Shown: positions 7,776 to 17,081, numbered from the stretch's first letter. The stretch: 64,000 nt of DNA from Natrinema salsiterrestre (GCF_029502005.1 NZ_JAMQOT010000002.1:558001-622000), one strand, 5' to 3'. Notes: generated by a model not told the origin, from the sequence alone. A program made the numbers and translations.

Positions 7776-8447
7776 ATGCCATTCGGCGTCGACGAGGCGG
7801 GAAAAGGTCCCGCACTGGGGTCGATGTTCGCCGCGGCCGTCAACTGCGAGGAGCCGAGCGACCTCCCCGAGGGAATCCGAGACTCGAAACGACTCACGCC
7901 CGAGCGACGCGAGGAGTTGGCGGCGAGCCTGCGGGCCGACGACGGGATCGCGATCGGCGTCGCCGAGATTACGCCGGCGCGGATCGACGATCCCGAGACG
8001 GACATGAACTCCCTCGCGGTCGACGCGCACGCGAGCGCGATCGAGCGGGTCGTCGCCGACCTCGAGCGAACCGAGGCGACGAGCGGCTCGATTTCCGGGC
8101 TCTGCGACGCCTGCGACACCGACGCCGACCGGTTCGCTCGCCGGGTCACTGCCGCCTGCTCGCTCGAGCCGCTCGAGATCGACGCGCGCCACGGTGCCGA
8201 CGACGACTCGCCGCTCGTCGGCGCGGCCAGTATCGTCGCCAAGGTCGAACGCGACGCACACGTCGCTACCCTGGCTGAGGAGTACGGAGAGATCGGCAGC
8301 GGCTATCCCGGTGACGCGACCACTCGCGAGTTCCTCGCCTCCTACGCCGACGAACACCACGAGCTCCCGCCGTTTGCCCGGGAGTCGTGGTCGACCTGCG
8401 AGGAGGCGATCGCCGCGGCCGAGCAGACGGGGCTCGAGCAGTTCTAA
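7776..8447 (+). CDS. rnhB: ribonuclease HII
   Basis: The 223-residue enzyme begins MPFGVDEAGKGPALGSM, the family signature with Asp6 and Glu7, followed by DSKRLT at residues 36-41 and SIVAKVERD at 152-160. Likely metal ligands are Asp6, Glu7, Asp111 and Asp142. It removes RNA primers and single ribonucleotides from RNA-DNA hybrids. It follows pus10 by 60 nt and may be co-transcribed. The length is typical for archaeal RNase HII. Confidence 0.93.
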   Translation: MPFGVDEAGKGPALGSMFAAAVNCEEPSDLPEGIRDSKRLTPERREELAASLRADDGIAIGVAEITPARIDDPETDMNSLAVDAHASAIERVVADLERTEATSGSISGLCDACDTDADRFARRVTAACSLEPLEIDARHGADDDSPLVGAASIVAKVERDAHVATLAEEYGEIGSGYPGDATTREFLASYADEHHELPPFARESWSTCEEAIAAAEQTGLEQF

Positions 8448-8560
8448 CGGGATGACGGCACGAGGCTCGGGCAGTACCTGGACCCGAGATCACTGACTTC
8501 TGGGTCGCCCTCGAAGACGGTCAGTAGTCGATCGGGAAGCACGTCCCGTTCGGTGCCCGA

Positions 8561-9259
8561 TCAGTAGCCGTCGTCTTCCGATCCCTTCTTCGCCTTTTTC
8601 TTTTTCTTCTCTTTGGCGTTCGGTTCTTCTGGTTCTTCGGGCTCTTCTGGTTCTTCTGGTTCTTCGGGCTCTTCTGGTTCTTCTGGTTCTTCGGGCTCTT
8701 CTGGTTCTTCTGGTTCTTCGGGCTCTTCTGGCTCTTCTGGTTCTTCGGGCTCTTCTGGCTCTTCGGGCTCTTCTGGCTCTTCTGGTTCTTCGGGTTCCTC
8801 AGGTTCCTCAAAATTCCCACAGAAGCGGATATTGGAAATCCCAGCCTGTTGACCACCTTGCCCGGCTTGCAAATCCGTCGAAACGTCTCCGTCGGTTTCG
8901 TTATCCTGGTCGATGTCTACGCAGTCACTTCCCCCGTATACGCGTATATGGGACACGGTACAGTCGTCGTTTTCTACCGCCCAGCTGAAACCGAATGCGT
9001 CACACGACCCGTTCCCGTCTTCCGATTCCTCGACCTCGACGGCAATATCGCAATCGCCCTCCGTTTGCGAAACCGAGCAACCATCGAATTCATGTACCGC
9101 GAGTAACTCGCCGTCCGGACATTCGAACTGTCCCGGTGGACCGCAGTTCGTATCACCCTGTTGGCTCAGATTGTTTTGTGCGGAACCGACGCAACCACTT
9201 AGCGACCCGATAGTTATGCTACTGGCAAGGAGGATTTTTCGTCTGGTAGAGTCCACCAT
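8561..9259 (-). CDS. secreted lipoprotein with (EEP)n tail
   Basis: This 232-residue protein starts MVDSTRRKILLASSITIG and has a lipobox-like LSGC (Cys22), so it is probably exported and lipid-anchored. The central part has six or more cysteines and a vegetative beta-like domain of unknown family. It is followed by 21 uninterrupted Glu-Glu-Pro units, a lysine run (KEKKKKKAKK) and an acidic end. A TATA-like sequence at 9277-9291 lies about 25 nt before the ATG. The composition is AT-richer than its neighbours, which suggests an accessory gene. The EEP tail is expected to be rigid and extended, perhaps a cell-surface spacer; this is inference. Confidence 0.7.
   Translation of the reverse strand: MVDSTRRKILLASSITIGSLSGCVGSAQNNLSQQGDTNCGPPGQFECPDGELLAVHEFDGCSVSQTEGDCDIAVEVEESEDGNGSCDAFGFSWAVENDDCTVSHIRVYGGSDCVDIDQDNETDGDVSTDLQAGQGGQQAGISNIRFCGNFEEPEEPEEPEEPEEPEEPEEPEEPEEPEEPEEPEEPEEPEEPEEPEEPEEPEEPEEPEEPEEPNAKEKKKKKAKKGSEDDGY
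8621..8809 (-). repeat. 9-bp tandem repeat (21 units) coding for Glu-Glu-Pro
   Basis: 189 bp are built of 21 nine-base units, each encoding EEP on the minus strand. The units differ by synonymous changes (CCA/CCG/CCC/CCT for Pro and GAA/GAG for Glu). The protein repeat is therefore exact while the DNA is degenerate, which suggests selection on the peptide as well as replication slippage. Confidence 0.9.
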
Positions 9260-9554
9260 GTCAGGTTCGCCATCAGTATATCATATTGTTAGTTACAGTT
9301 TGGCCGACTGGTAGACAGCGCGAATAATCAACATATACCGGTACTCTTCCGTATTCAGCCATTATTTTGTCAGTGTTTAGCCAACCCAAATCTAACTATA
9401 TATGACCATTTCCATCAGACATATGTCCGGACGTAGCAAGGTGGTCGGATTATTGTTATCGAATAGCGACAGGTTCCAATCGGTCGGTGAAACGATGTTG
9501 CGACTAGAAGGGCCCTACCACCCGAGCAGGGGAAGAGAATCGGCGATCCGCCGT
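9260..9554. other. AT-rich intergenic region, no gene seen
   Basis: These 295 bases contain the lipoprotein promoter (TATA-like at 9277-9291, minus strand), a second AT-rich patch around 9395-9405 and no convincing reading frame. The low GC compared with flanking genes is consistent with an accessory insertion around the EEP lipoprotein gene. Confidence 0.5.
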
Positions 9555-9899
9555 TCAATTCGAGCGCCACGCCGCATAGACGTAGCAGCCGACCCCCGCG
9601 AAGACGAGGACCGACGACAGCGTATCGACCGCGAGCGACCTCGTAACGACGGCGACGAACGCGAGGACGCCGCCCGCGATCAGACAGCCCGCACCGACGG
9701 TCAGCACCGACCGCGGTCCCTCGCTCCGGCCGTACAGCATCGCCCCGACGGCGATCGCGATGACGCCGAAGCCCAGTTCCACGACGGTGGCCGCCAGCGG
9801 ATCGTTCGTGATCGTCGCGTATGCCAGTACGACGAAGTACCCCAGAATCAGTGCCGTGATCGCTCGAGACCGAGCCGTCGAGCCGGCGGAGACGTCCAT
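9555..9899 (-). CDS. small membrane protein, four helices
   Basis: The chosen start is ATG 9897-9899 (MDVSAGSTARSRAITALILG); the longer frame adds a charged lead absent from a typical membrane protein. The 114 residues hold four hydrophobic helices (about 14-32, 39-58, 65-84 and 92-110) with a short basic loop. No family is recognised. It lies 86 nt downstream of the CPBP protease gene on the same strand and could be the last gene of the lonB-CPBP unit. Confidence 0.6.
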   Translation of the reverse strand: MDVSAGSTARSRAITALILGYFVVLAYATITNDPLAATVVELGFGVIAIAVGAMLYGRSEGPRSVLTVGAGCLIAGGVLAFVAVVTRSLAVDTLSSVLVFAGVGCYVYAAWRSN

Positions 9900-9985
9900 G
9901 CCTCGACGAACTCGAGCCCGCCCCTTATAGTAGTCGTTGAAACGATTTACGCACCGCTCGCACTCGAGCGGGAGTGCAGTGACTT

Positions 9986-11023
9986 TCACCGATGACTATA
10001 CCGTTCGAGGGCCTCGGCCCACTCGAACTCGAAGCCTTCGTGGACGACGAACTCGAGGGCGTTCACGAGGTAGTGGGCGACGACGACGACCAGGAAGCTC
10101 CCGGTGACGATGAAGACGGCGGCGAGGACGAACCCCAGCGCGCCGGTGACGACGACGCCGACCGAGCCCTGCATGCCGTGGCCGACGGCGAAGGCGACGG
10201 ACGAACCGATCGCGAGCAGCCACGGCGAGACGCCGAAGCCGGCGGCGGGGACGCCGATCAGCGCCGCCCGGAAGAGGAACTCCTCGAAGACGGCGATGAT
10301 CGGCAAGACGCCCACCAGCAGCACGAGCCACCCGCCGATCGAGTCGGGGGAGAGCAGTTCCCGGAGGGCCTCGTCGTGATCGAAGCCGAGATGGGTCGCG
10401 GCCGCCGCGGCGAGTTCGTTCGCGACGTAGAGGGCGATCCCCGCGGCCGTCCCCCACACTAGGCCCGTCCGGAGATAGTCGACGGAGAACTCGAGACCCA
10501 GCGCCGACGCCGGGATGGCCGTATAGACCGCTGCGCCGAGCAGGACGAGCGCGAACAGCCCCTGCGAGAAGGCGACGTTCGCGAGGACCATCCCGGTCGA
10601 CAGCGAGTCCGGATCGACGCCGCGGTCGGCCGGCCGTCGGCGCTCGGGGTCCGCGACGACACCATCACGCCTCTCGCTCGAGGCGTCGGTGTCGACCCCC
10701 GTCCGGACCTCGGTGGCGGTATTCGGGGTACTCGAATTCGAGTCGTCGCTCGCGCTCGAGGGAGAATCGGCGGCGTCGACACTCCGAGCACCGTGCTCCG
10801 TCCCGATCGAGTTCGCGTCCGAATCGAACGGCGCGTCGTCCCGCGGGCTCGGACCGGTCGCCTCGTCGACGGACTCCGCGGCCGCCGGGTCAGTTCGCGC
10901 TCCGGCGCCGTCGCCGGAGTCGGGTTCGCCGTCGGTAAACGCGGACTGTGTCAGATGCGATAGAACGAGCAGCAACACGAGGACGACGCCCGTGAGACCG
11001 ACGAACGTCGTCCACTGGGGCAT
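9986..11023 (-). CDS. CPBP-family intramembrane glutamic protease
   Basis: The 345-residue protein has one N-terminal helix (residues 7-24), a long disordered acidic/Ser-rich stretch (about 30-140) and a multi-helix membrane domain. That domain carries EEFLFR with Glu247/Glu248, GHG with His282 and HYLVNALEF with His317. These are the Rce1/Abi (CPBP) catalytic motifs. The ATG at 11023 is the base next to the lonB stop codon at 11024-11026, so the two genes are directly coupled and probably translated from one mRNA. It may handle membrane peptides related to LonB quality control, which is inference from adjacency. Confidence 0.85.
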   Translation of the reverse strand: MPQWTTFVGLTGVVLVLLLVLSHLTQSAFTDGEPDSGDGAGARTDPAAAESVDEATGPSPRDDAPFDSDANSIGTEHGARSVDAADSPSSASDDSNSSTPNTATEVRTGVDTDASSERRDGVVADPERRRPADRGVDPDSLSTGMVLANVAFSQGLFALVLLGAAVYTAIPASALGLEFSVDYLRTGLVWGTAAGIALYVANELAAAAATHLGFDHDEALRELLSPDSIGGWLVLLVGVLPIIAVFEEFLFRAALIGVPAAGFGVSPWLLAIGSSVAFAVGHGMQGSVGVVVTGALGFVLAAVFIVTGSFLVVVVAHYLVNALEFVVHEGFEFEWAEALERYSHR

Positions 11024-13183
11024 TTACTGCGGGCTCGGGTTCGATCCGCCGGCGGAGCCGACGGTGCCCTGGTCGAACGCCGTGCCGGTGATCGACTTGA
11101 GCCGGTCGACCAGCGAGTCCTTCTTCGGTTCGCCCATCAGGGCGACGTCGAGAACTTCGCTGATGTTCGCACAGGGGATGATCTCGATCATCTCCTCGTA
11201 CTCCTCTTCGATCATCACGTCCTGTTCGTTCGCCTCGGGGATGATGACCTTCGTACAGCCGGCCTTCGCGGCGGCTTCGATCTTGTGGGTGACCCCGCCG
11301 ACCGGCAGCACGTCGCCGCGCACCGACAGCGACCCGGTCATCGCGACCGACTGGTCGACCGGAATGTTCTCCAGTGCGCTGATGACGGCGGTCGCCACCG
11401 TGATGGAGGCGGAGTCGCCGTCGACGCCCTGTTGCCCGGCCTGAACGAACTGGATGTGGATGTCCTTCTCCGAGAGATCGACGTCGGAGAACTTCTTGAT
11501 GATCGCGGAGACGTTCTGGACCGATTCCTCGGCCATCTCCTGGAGCTTCCCGGTGGCGATGACCTGCCCGCCGCCCTGTGCGGGGGCGATCTCGGCCATG
11601 ACGGGGAGCATAATGCCCGAGTCTTCGCCCATGACGGCGAGGCCGTTGACGCGACCCTCGACGCCGCCTTCGTTGACCTGCAGTTCGTAGTCCTTGCGGC
11701 GCTCGATGTAGTCGTCGGCGAGCTGTTGCTCGATCGAGCGCGACCGCTTCTTGGCCTGCAGGACGTCGTCGCGGGTCGTGTACTCCCGGTCTTCGGCGCG
11801 AGCGATGTCGCCCGCGACGCGGACCAGGCCACCGAGGCTGCGGAACAGCAGCGTGAGGTGGTTCTTCCGGCCCGACCGGCGCTTGGCCTCGAGGATGACT
11901 TCCTCGACGGCGTCGTCGGTGAAGTGGGGCAGACGACCGTCGCGTTCGACCTCCTGGGCGATGAAGCGGGCGTACTTGCGCCGCATCTCGGGGGTGTCCT
12001 CGATGGTGTCGTCCATGTAGACCTCGTAGCCGTACCCCTTGATCCGGTTGCGGAGCGCGGGGTGCATGTTCTCCATGGCGTCGAGGTTGCCCGCGGCGAC
12101 CATGATGAAGTCACAGGGGACGGGCTCGGTCTGGACCATCGCGCCCGAGGAGCGCTCGGACTGGCCCGTGATGGCGAACTCGCCCTCCTGGATGGCCGTC
12201 ATCAGCTTCTGCTGGGTCCGGATGTCGAGCGTGTTGATCTCGTCGACGAACAGCACGCCCTTGTTGGACTTGTGGATCGAGCCCGGTTCGACGCGGTCGT
12301 GGCTCGGGGTCTCCATGCCGCCGGACTGGAAGGGGTCGTGGCGGACGTCGCCCAGCAGCGCGCCGGCGTGGGCACCGGTCGCGTCCTCGAAGGGCGCGAC
12401 GCGCTGATCGCCGTTGTTGACGATCATGTTGGGCACCATCGCGTCCGAACCGCGAGAGGTGTAGCGGAAGATCAGCCAGATGATCCCCGCCGCGAGGACG
12501 CCGAGCAGGATGCTGGCGGGGCTGAGGATCGCGTAGCCGATGACGACCGCGATGATGATCCACATCAGGATCGAGCGCATCTGGTTTCGCTTGCGGGCCT
12601 CTTCCTTGTGGGCGTCGATGATCTGTTCGCCCTTCCCGGCGGGGACGGTCCGGACTTTCGGCTCGTTCCCGTCGTCGGGGTTGTGATAGACCAGGACGTC
12701 CTGCAGGTCCTCCTTCGGAAGCAGCTGGCTCATCGCCTTCGCCAGCATCGACTTGCCGGTCCCCGGCGAGCCGATCATCATGACGTGGCGACGCTGCTTC
12801 GCTGCCTTGATGATGATATCTCGAGCCTCGTCCTGGCCGATGACCTGATCGACGAGCCGATCGGGGACTTCGATGTCCTCCGTCGAATCGATCTTGAGCC
12901 CGCCCAGGAGGTCGTCCTCGGCGATCTCCTCGTCGACTTCGACCCCCGGATCGACCTCGACCGTGCTACCGAGGTCCTCGACGGTCTCGATGTCCTCGTC
13001 CTCCTCCTCCTCGGACGTCGGCTCGAACTCGTCGATCGGATCGTCGACGTCGTGACGACGGTCACCGTCTTCCTCGGGCGGCGACCGGTCTCCCTGACGC
13101 TCGGAGCGCTCCGCGGACTCGCCGTCCTCGCGAGCGTCCGTGACGTCTTCGGGAGGGTCGTCAACGTTCGTATCGTTACTCAT
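11024..13183 (-). CDS. lonB: membrane-bound ATP-dependent protease LonB
   Basis: The 719-residue protein has an extended acidic N-terminus (1-100), Walker A GSPGTGKS at 138-145, a two-helix membrane anchor inserted around residues 205-240, Walker B GVLFVDEIN, and a C-terminal serine-lysine protease domain with Ser591 (DGDSAS) and Lys634 (GGVTHK), 43 residues apart as in other Lon enzymes. LonB is the essential membrane protease of haloarchaea, degrading membrane and regulatory proteins. It is followed immediately by a CPBP protease gene. A TATA box at 13222-13231 lies about 40 nt upstream of the ATG. Confidence 0.95.
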   Translation of the reverse strand: MSNDTNVDDPPEDVTDAREDGESAERSERQGDRSPPEEDGDRRHDVDDPIDEFEPTSEEEEDEDIETVEDLGSTVEVDPGVEVDEEIAEDDLLGGLKIDSTEDIEVPDRLVDQVIGQDEARDIIIKAAKQRRHVMMIGSPGTGKSMLAKAMSQLLPKEDLQDVLVYHNPDDGNEPKVRTVPAGKGEQIIDAHKEEARKRNQMRSILMWIIIAVVIGYAILSPASILLGVLAAGIIWLIFRYTSRGSDAMVPNMIVNNGDQRVAPFEDATGAHAGALLGDVRHDPFQSGGMETPSHDRVEPGSIHKSNKGVLFVDEINTLDIRTQQKLMTAIQEGEFAITGQSERSSGAMVQTEPVPCDFIMVAAGNLDAMENMHPALRNRIKGYGYEVYMDDTIEDTPEMRRKYARFIAQEVERDGRLPHFTDDAVEEVILEAKRRSGRKNHLTLLFRSLGGLVRVAGDIARAEDREYTTRDDVLQAKKRSRSIEQQLADDYIERRKDYELQVNEGGVEGRVNGLAVMGEDSGIMLPVMAEIAPAQGGGQVIATGKLQEMAEESVQNVSAIIKKFSDVDLSEKDIHIQFVQAGQQGVDGDSASITVATAVISALENIPVDQSVAMTGSLSVRGDVLPVGGVTHKIEAAAKAGCTKVIIPEANEQDVMIEEEYEEMIEIIPCANISEVLDVALMGEPKKDSLVDRLKSITGTAFDQGTVGSAGGSNPSPQ

Positions 13184-13221
13184 AGAACTCTGTTCGGTAC
13201 CTGAGTCGAAGGGATTGCGAC

Positions 13222-13231
13222 TGATATACTT
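13222..13231 (-). promoter_or_regulatory. TATA box of lonB
   Basis: The minus strand reads AGTATATCAG, preceded by the purine-rich GAGAA typical of a BRE. With transcription starting about 25 bp downstream, the lonB mRNA would have a leader of roughly 15-20 nt. Confidence 0.55.
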
Positions 13232-13300
13232 TCTCCATGCGGAGGATGGTGTCAGTTGCTGATACCGGGACAGACAGCGGTCGACGGGAGGATTCAGGAT

Positions 13301-13327
13301 ACAACGTTCGATTATTTAATACGTTGT
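13301..13327. promoter_or_regulatory. inverted repeat between lonB and nadM
   Basis: ACAACGT (13301-13307) and ACGTTGT (13321-13327) form a perfect 7-bp inverted repeat around a 13-nt AT-rich core (TCGATTATTTAAT). It lies in the 330-nt gap between divergent lonB and nadM and is the only palindrome I noticed there. It could be an operator or an upstream TATA element. The remainder of the gap holds the two promoters and no gene. Confidence 0.4.
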
Positions 13328-13513
13328 TGATAGTGTCGGAATATACGCTCACCTGACCTGTCGAAATCGTGGTGTCCGAGTGTGGCAATGAACACCTCAT
13401 CGGTCGACTGATGAGCGCGGTAATAGCTCCCGACTACCGACGCTCGGCGTGCCGACGTATCGGATCGCGGGAAACTCGCCACGCTTAAGCGCTGTGCCCG
13501 AGCAGTTCCCGCT

Positions 13514-14032
13514 ATGACTCGGGGGTTCTACATCGGTCGCTTTCAGCCCTTCCACAACGGTCACCGAAGTATGGTCGAGAAGATCGCCGAGGACGTCGAC
13601 GAACTCGTCCTCGGGATCGGGAGCGCCGACGACTCGCACACCGTTCGGAACCCGTTTACAGCGGGCGAGCGGATCATGATGATCACGAAGTCGCTCGTCG
13701 ACTCCGATCTCGTGACCTACGCCGTCCCCATCGAGGACTTAGAGCGGAACTCCGTGTGGGTGAGCCACGTCCAGAGTATGAGCCCCGACTTCGACGTCGC
13801 GTACTCGAACAATCCGCTGGTCATCCAACTCTTCCGCGAGGCCGGGATCGAGATCCGCCAGTCCCCGATGTTCAACCGCGAGGTCCTCGAGGGATCGGAA
13901 GTCCGCGAGCGGATGATCACCGGCGGCGACTGGGAGTCGCTCGTCCCGGAGGCCGTCGTCGAAGTCGTCGACGAGACCGGCGGTCTCGAGCGCATTCAGA
14001 TGGTCAGCGACTCGGATTCGAACGAGAACTGA
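13514..14032 (+). CDS. nadM: nicotinamide-nucleotide adenylyltransferase NadM
   Basis: The 172-residue enzyme starts MTRGFYIGRFQPFHNGH. GRFQPFHNGH (residues 8-17) is the nucleotidyltransferase HxGH motif, and EGSEVRERM near 126-134 is the second nucleotide-binding motif. It condenses NMN and ATP to NAD+. Length and sequence are those of the archaeal NadM family. A TTAA-containing sequence (13485-13489) about 28 nt before the ATG is the likely TATA element. A SAM hydrolase gene follows on the same strand after 91 nt. Confidence 0.93.
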   Translation: MTRGFYIGRFQPFHNGHRSMVEKIAEDVDELVLGIGSADDSHTVRNPFTAGERIMMITKSLVDSDLVTYAVPIEDLERNSVWVSHVQSMSPDFDVAYSNNPLVIQLFREAGIEIRQSPMFNREVLEGSEVRERMITGGDWESLVPEAVVEVVDETGGLERIQMVSDSDSNEN

Positions 14033-14123
14033 TCGGCCGAGATCCGACCGATCGGTCCCGACGAGAGACGGCCGATGGCTCGAGTCCGCGCCGTCTTTGA
14101 GCGAGCACCGCCTACGGTCGCGT

Positions 14124-14966
14124 ATGATCACGCTCGCATCCGACTTCGGGACGCCGTATCCGGCGGCGATGAAGGGCGTCCTGTTGCAGCGGACGGACGC
14201 TCGACTGGTCGACGTCGCACACGATTTCCCCCGACAGGACGTCCGAACGGCCGCCTTCTGGCTCCGGGAAGTATTACCGTACTTCCCGCCCGCGACCCAC
14301 CTCGTCGTCGTCGACCCCGGCGTCGGCACCGACCGGGCGGCGATCGTTCTCCGCGCGGGCGACCACGCGCTCGTCGGCCCGGACAACGGCGTCTTGGTCC
14401 CGGCAGCCCGACGGCTCGCAGGCGGCGACGAGGATCGACTCGAGACGTACGTGATCAACGAGCGGGCGCTCGATCCCGCGGATCCGACGACGCCGACGGA
14501 CTCCCCGACGGTTTCCAGCGACGGGGAGGCTCCGCGGAGTAACACGTTCCACGGACGGGACGTCTTCGCGCCCGCCGCCGGTGCGGTTCACGAGGCCGAT
14601 ATCGACGCGCTCGCCTCGCTCGAGTGGCTCGAACCGGCCGCGATCGACGTCGACCTCGAGCTCCCGGTCCCCGCGCTCGAGGACGACCGGGCGACGGGGG
14701 AAGTCATGGTGATCGACGGGTTCGGAAACGCGATCACGAACGTTCCCGGCTCGTATCTCGACGGACGGGAGCGCGTGCTGGTCGACGGCGACCGCGTCCC
14801 GGTCGGGGAGACGTTCGCGGCCGTTCCCGTCGGCGACCGACTCGCGACCGTCGGGAGTCACGGCTACGTGGAACTCGACGTCAATCGGGGGCGCGGTGAC
14901 GAGGCGTTCGGCCTCGAGCCCGGCGATCGGGTCGTCCTCGAGCCGGACGGGAGTGGCCGTGACTGA
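14124..14966 (+). CDS. S-adenosyl-L-methionine hydrolase (DUF62/SAM hydroxide adenosyltransferase)
   Basis: The chosen start is ATG 14124 (MITLASDFGTPYP), the standard family N-terminus. The 280-residue protein has SDFGT with Asp7, DPGVGTDR, VGPDNGVL and the late GFGNAITNVP motif. All are conserved in the fluorinase/DUF62 family, which cleaves SAM to adenosine and methionine using water. A short acidic low-complexity insertion (about residues 118-135) is halophile-like. It sits behind nadM on the same strand. Confidence 0.88.
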   Translation: MITLASDFGTPYPAAMKGVLLQRTDARLVDVAHDFPRQDVRTAAFWLREVLPYFPPATHLVVVDPGVGTDRAAIVLRAGDHALVGPDNGVLVPAARRLAGGDEDRLETYVINERALDPADPTTPTDSPTVSSDGEAPRSNTFHGRDVFAPAAGAVHEADIDALASLEWLEPAAIDVDLELPVPALEDDRATGEVMVIDGFGNAITNVPGSYLDGRERVLVDGDRVPVGETFAAVPVGDRLATVGSHGYVELDVNRGRGDEAFGLEPGDRVVLEPDGSGRD

Positions 14967-15007
14967 CGGGGACGAGTGGCCGTACGTCGGGCTCTCACCC
15001 GGACCCG

Positions 15008-15379
15008 TCAGCCGCCGGTCGGCGCGACGTGCCGTCGCGTCGGATCGATCACGATCTCACCGTCCGACCGCACCGTCACGGCACACTGTGAGAACGTAAA
15101 GGAGACCGAACCGTCGCCGATGCGGGGCTCGTCGCCTCGCCAGTGGACGAACAGCGCGTTCAACGCGTCCGGTTCGACGCACTCCGAGAGCGCCTCGAGA
15201 TCGTCCGGCTCGACCCCGAGCACCGACGAGACGGTCATGAGGAGGGCCGTACTCACCGGTTCGTAATCGCCCTCGTCACACCACGTGTGGTACGTCCCCC
15301 GGTCCTCGTCGTAGTAGACCGTGCGACCGTCAGTGTCGCCGATCGCCGTCAGAGTCTCTCGCGGATCGGGTCCGGACAT
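15008..15379 (-). CDS. HalOD1 output domain protein
   Basis: This 123-residue acidic protein matches the HalOD1 output domain. It has a TALLMTVSSVLGVEPDDLEA helix pair, ECVEPDALNALF, then GDGSVSFTFSQCAVTVRSDGEI. In haloarchaea this domain appears alone or behind response-regulator receivers, and its molecular role is not known. The C-terminus ends with a short Arg/His/Pro tail. It converges with the SAM hydrolase gene, with 41 nt between the ends. An AT-rich sequence precedes the ATG at 15379. Confidence 0.8.
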   Translation of the reverse strand: MSGPDPRETLTAIGDTDGRTVYYDEDRGTYHTWCDEGDYEPVSTALLMTVSSVLGVEPDDLEALSECVEPDALNALFVHWRGDEPRIGDGSVSFTFSQCAVTVRSDGEIVIDPTRRHVAPTGG

Positions 15380-15503
15380 AATATATTAAACTGATATGCG
15401 TTAGCACTTAGCATTGGTGGCCGGGCGGCATGCTCACCGCTACATCGATGCGGTATCGGTCGAAAAAGTCAGGTAGAGAGAACGACTGCCGCGAACAGCG
15501 ACG

Positions 15504-17081
15504 TTATTCGGCGGCGATGACGTCGTCGATGCGGGCGATCATCGTGGCGGCTTCCGTCGCGCTCTCGACGGCTTCGCGCTTGACGTCGGCAGGGTCGACG
15601 ACGCCGTGCTCGAAGGGATCGTCGATCGTGACCTCGTCGCCCTTGGTGATCAGCCCGGCGCGACCGTCGGACTCGTGGGCGGACCGGAGGTCAACCAGCA
15701 CGTCGATGGGATCTCGGCCGGTGTTGGCGGCGAGGGTCCGGGGGACGATGTCGACCGCGTCGGCGAAGGCCGTCACGGCGAGTTGCTTGCGGCCCTCGAT
15801 ACCCGCGGCTTCCTCGCGGACCTTGTCCGCGATCGCGATCTCGGTCGCGCCGGCTCCCGGAACGACTTCGCCGGACTCGAGCGCCGTCGCGACGACGTCG
15901 AGCGCGTCGCCGATGGCGCGCTCGAGTTCGTCGACGATGTGTTCGGTACCGCCGCGGACGAAGACGGTGACGGTCTCGGCCGCCTGACCGCCCTCGACGA
16001 ACGCGAGGTCGTCGTCGCCGTAGGTTTCGGTGTGGATCCGGTCGGCCGAGCCGAAGTCGGATTCCTCGAGGTCGTCGAGGTCGCCGACGCGGCGCGCGCC
16101 GGTCGCGGAGGCGACCTGACGGGCGTCGCTGTCGCCCAGTCCCTCGAAGACGAGAACGCCCTCGTTGGCGAGCGCGTTGGCGACGCGGTCGTGGACGTCC
16201 TCGGTAGTGAAGACGACGTCGGCCCCGCTCTCGGCGACGGTCTGGGCGTAGCCCTCGAGCTCGCCTTCCTCGGCGTCGATGGCGGCGTTGAGCTGGTCGA
16301 TCGAGTCGATGGCGTACTCTGCGTCGACGTCGCCGGTTCTGACGCCGAGTTCGACGTCCAGAATGGCGATCGACGCGTCCTCGACCTCGCTGGGCATGCC
16401 GTCGTGGACGGGCTCCTCGTCGACGATGATCCCGGGGACGAGTTCGGTCGCGTTCGACGACGCACCGATCTGGGTGTGGACGGTGACGTTGTCGCGTGCG
16501 ACGCCCGCGCCGGTGTCGACGTGGCGGATCGCTTCGACGACCGTCTCGGCCAGCGACGCGGCGGTGAGACCGCCGGTTCCCTTGCCGGTCATACAGGACT
16601 CGGCGACCTGCCGCAGGATCTCGTCGTCGACGTCGGCCTCGTTGACCTGCTCGTCGATCGCCTCGAGGGCGATCTCGGCGGCCTCGTGATACCCTTCGAC
16701 GATCGTCGTCGCGTGGACGTCCTGCTCGATGAGGTCTTCGGCCTCGCCCAGCAGGTTGCCCGCCAGCACCGCCGCGGTCGTCGTCCCGTCACCGACCTCC
16801 TCTTCCTGGGAGTCGGCGACCTCGACGATCATCTGGGCCGCGGGGTGCTCGATGTCCATCTCGTTGAGAATGGTCGCGCCGTCGTTCGTGATGACGACGT
16901 CCCCGCCGGAGTCGACGAGCATCTTGTCCATTCCGCGGGGTCCGAGCGTGGTGCGTACCGACTCGGCCACGGCCTTGCCGGCCATGATGTTGGACGACTG
17001 CGCGTCCCGACCCTGCGTTCGTTGACTGTCCTCGCTCATAATGAACATGGGCTGCCCACCCATGCGTCGCTGTTGTGCCAT
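15504..17081 (-). CDS. thermosome (group II chaperonin) subunit
   Basis: The 525-residue protein has chaperonin motifs [20 protein letters not shown] (about 31-50), [16 protein letters not shown] and EVGDGTTT (95-102, with the ATPase Asp98), and the apical and C-terminal equatorial domains ending in [13 protein letters not shown] and the final RIDDVIAAE. Thermosomes fold cytosolic proteins in an ATP-driven double ring. This subunit lacks the C-terminal Gly-Gly-Met-rich tail of many haloarchaeal CCT subunits. It may therefore be the divergent member of a set of paralogues, but I cannot assign a number. The promoter is at 17113-17124. Confidence 0.93.
   Translation of the reverse strand: MAQQRRMGGQPMFIMSEDSQRTQGRDAQSSNIMAGKAVAESVRTTLGPRGMDKMLVDSGGDVVITNDGATILNEMDIEHPAAQMIVEVADSQEEEVGDGTTTAAVLAGNLLGEAEDLIEQDVHATTIVEGYHEAAEIALEAIDEQVNEADVDDEILRQVAESCMTGKGTGGLTAASLAETVVEAIRHVDTGAGVARDNVTVHTQIGASSNATELVPGIIVDEEPVHDGMPSEVEDASIAILDVELGVRTGDVDAEYAIDSIDQLNAAIDAEEGELEGYAQTVAESGADVVFTTEDVHDRVANALANEGVLVFEGLGDSDARQVASATGARRVGDLDDLEESDFGSADRIHTETYGDDDLAFVEGGQAAETVTVFVRGGTEHIVDELERAIGDALDVVATALESGEVVPGAGATEIAIADKVREEAAGIEGRKQLAVTAFADAVDIVPRTLAANTGRDPIDVLVDLRSAHESDGRAGLITKGDEVTIDDPFEHGVVDPADVKREAVESATEAATMIARIDDVIAAE

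Noticed and set aside
6327-8360. 677-residue minus-strand frame
   Set aside because: It is antisense to pus10 and rnhB, both of which have catalytic motifs.
8613-8852. plus-strand (Gly-Ser-Ser)n frame
   Set aside because: This is the antisense of the (EEP)21 coding repeat. The minus-strand frame has a signal sequence and a promoter.
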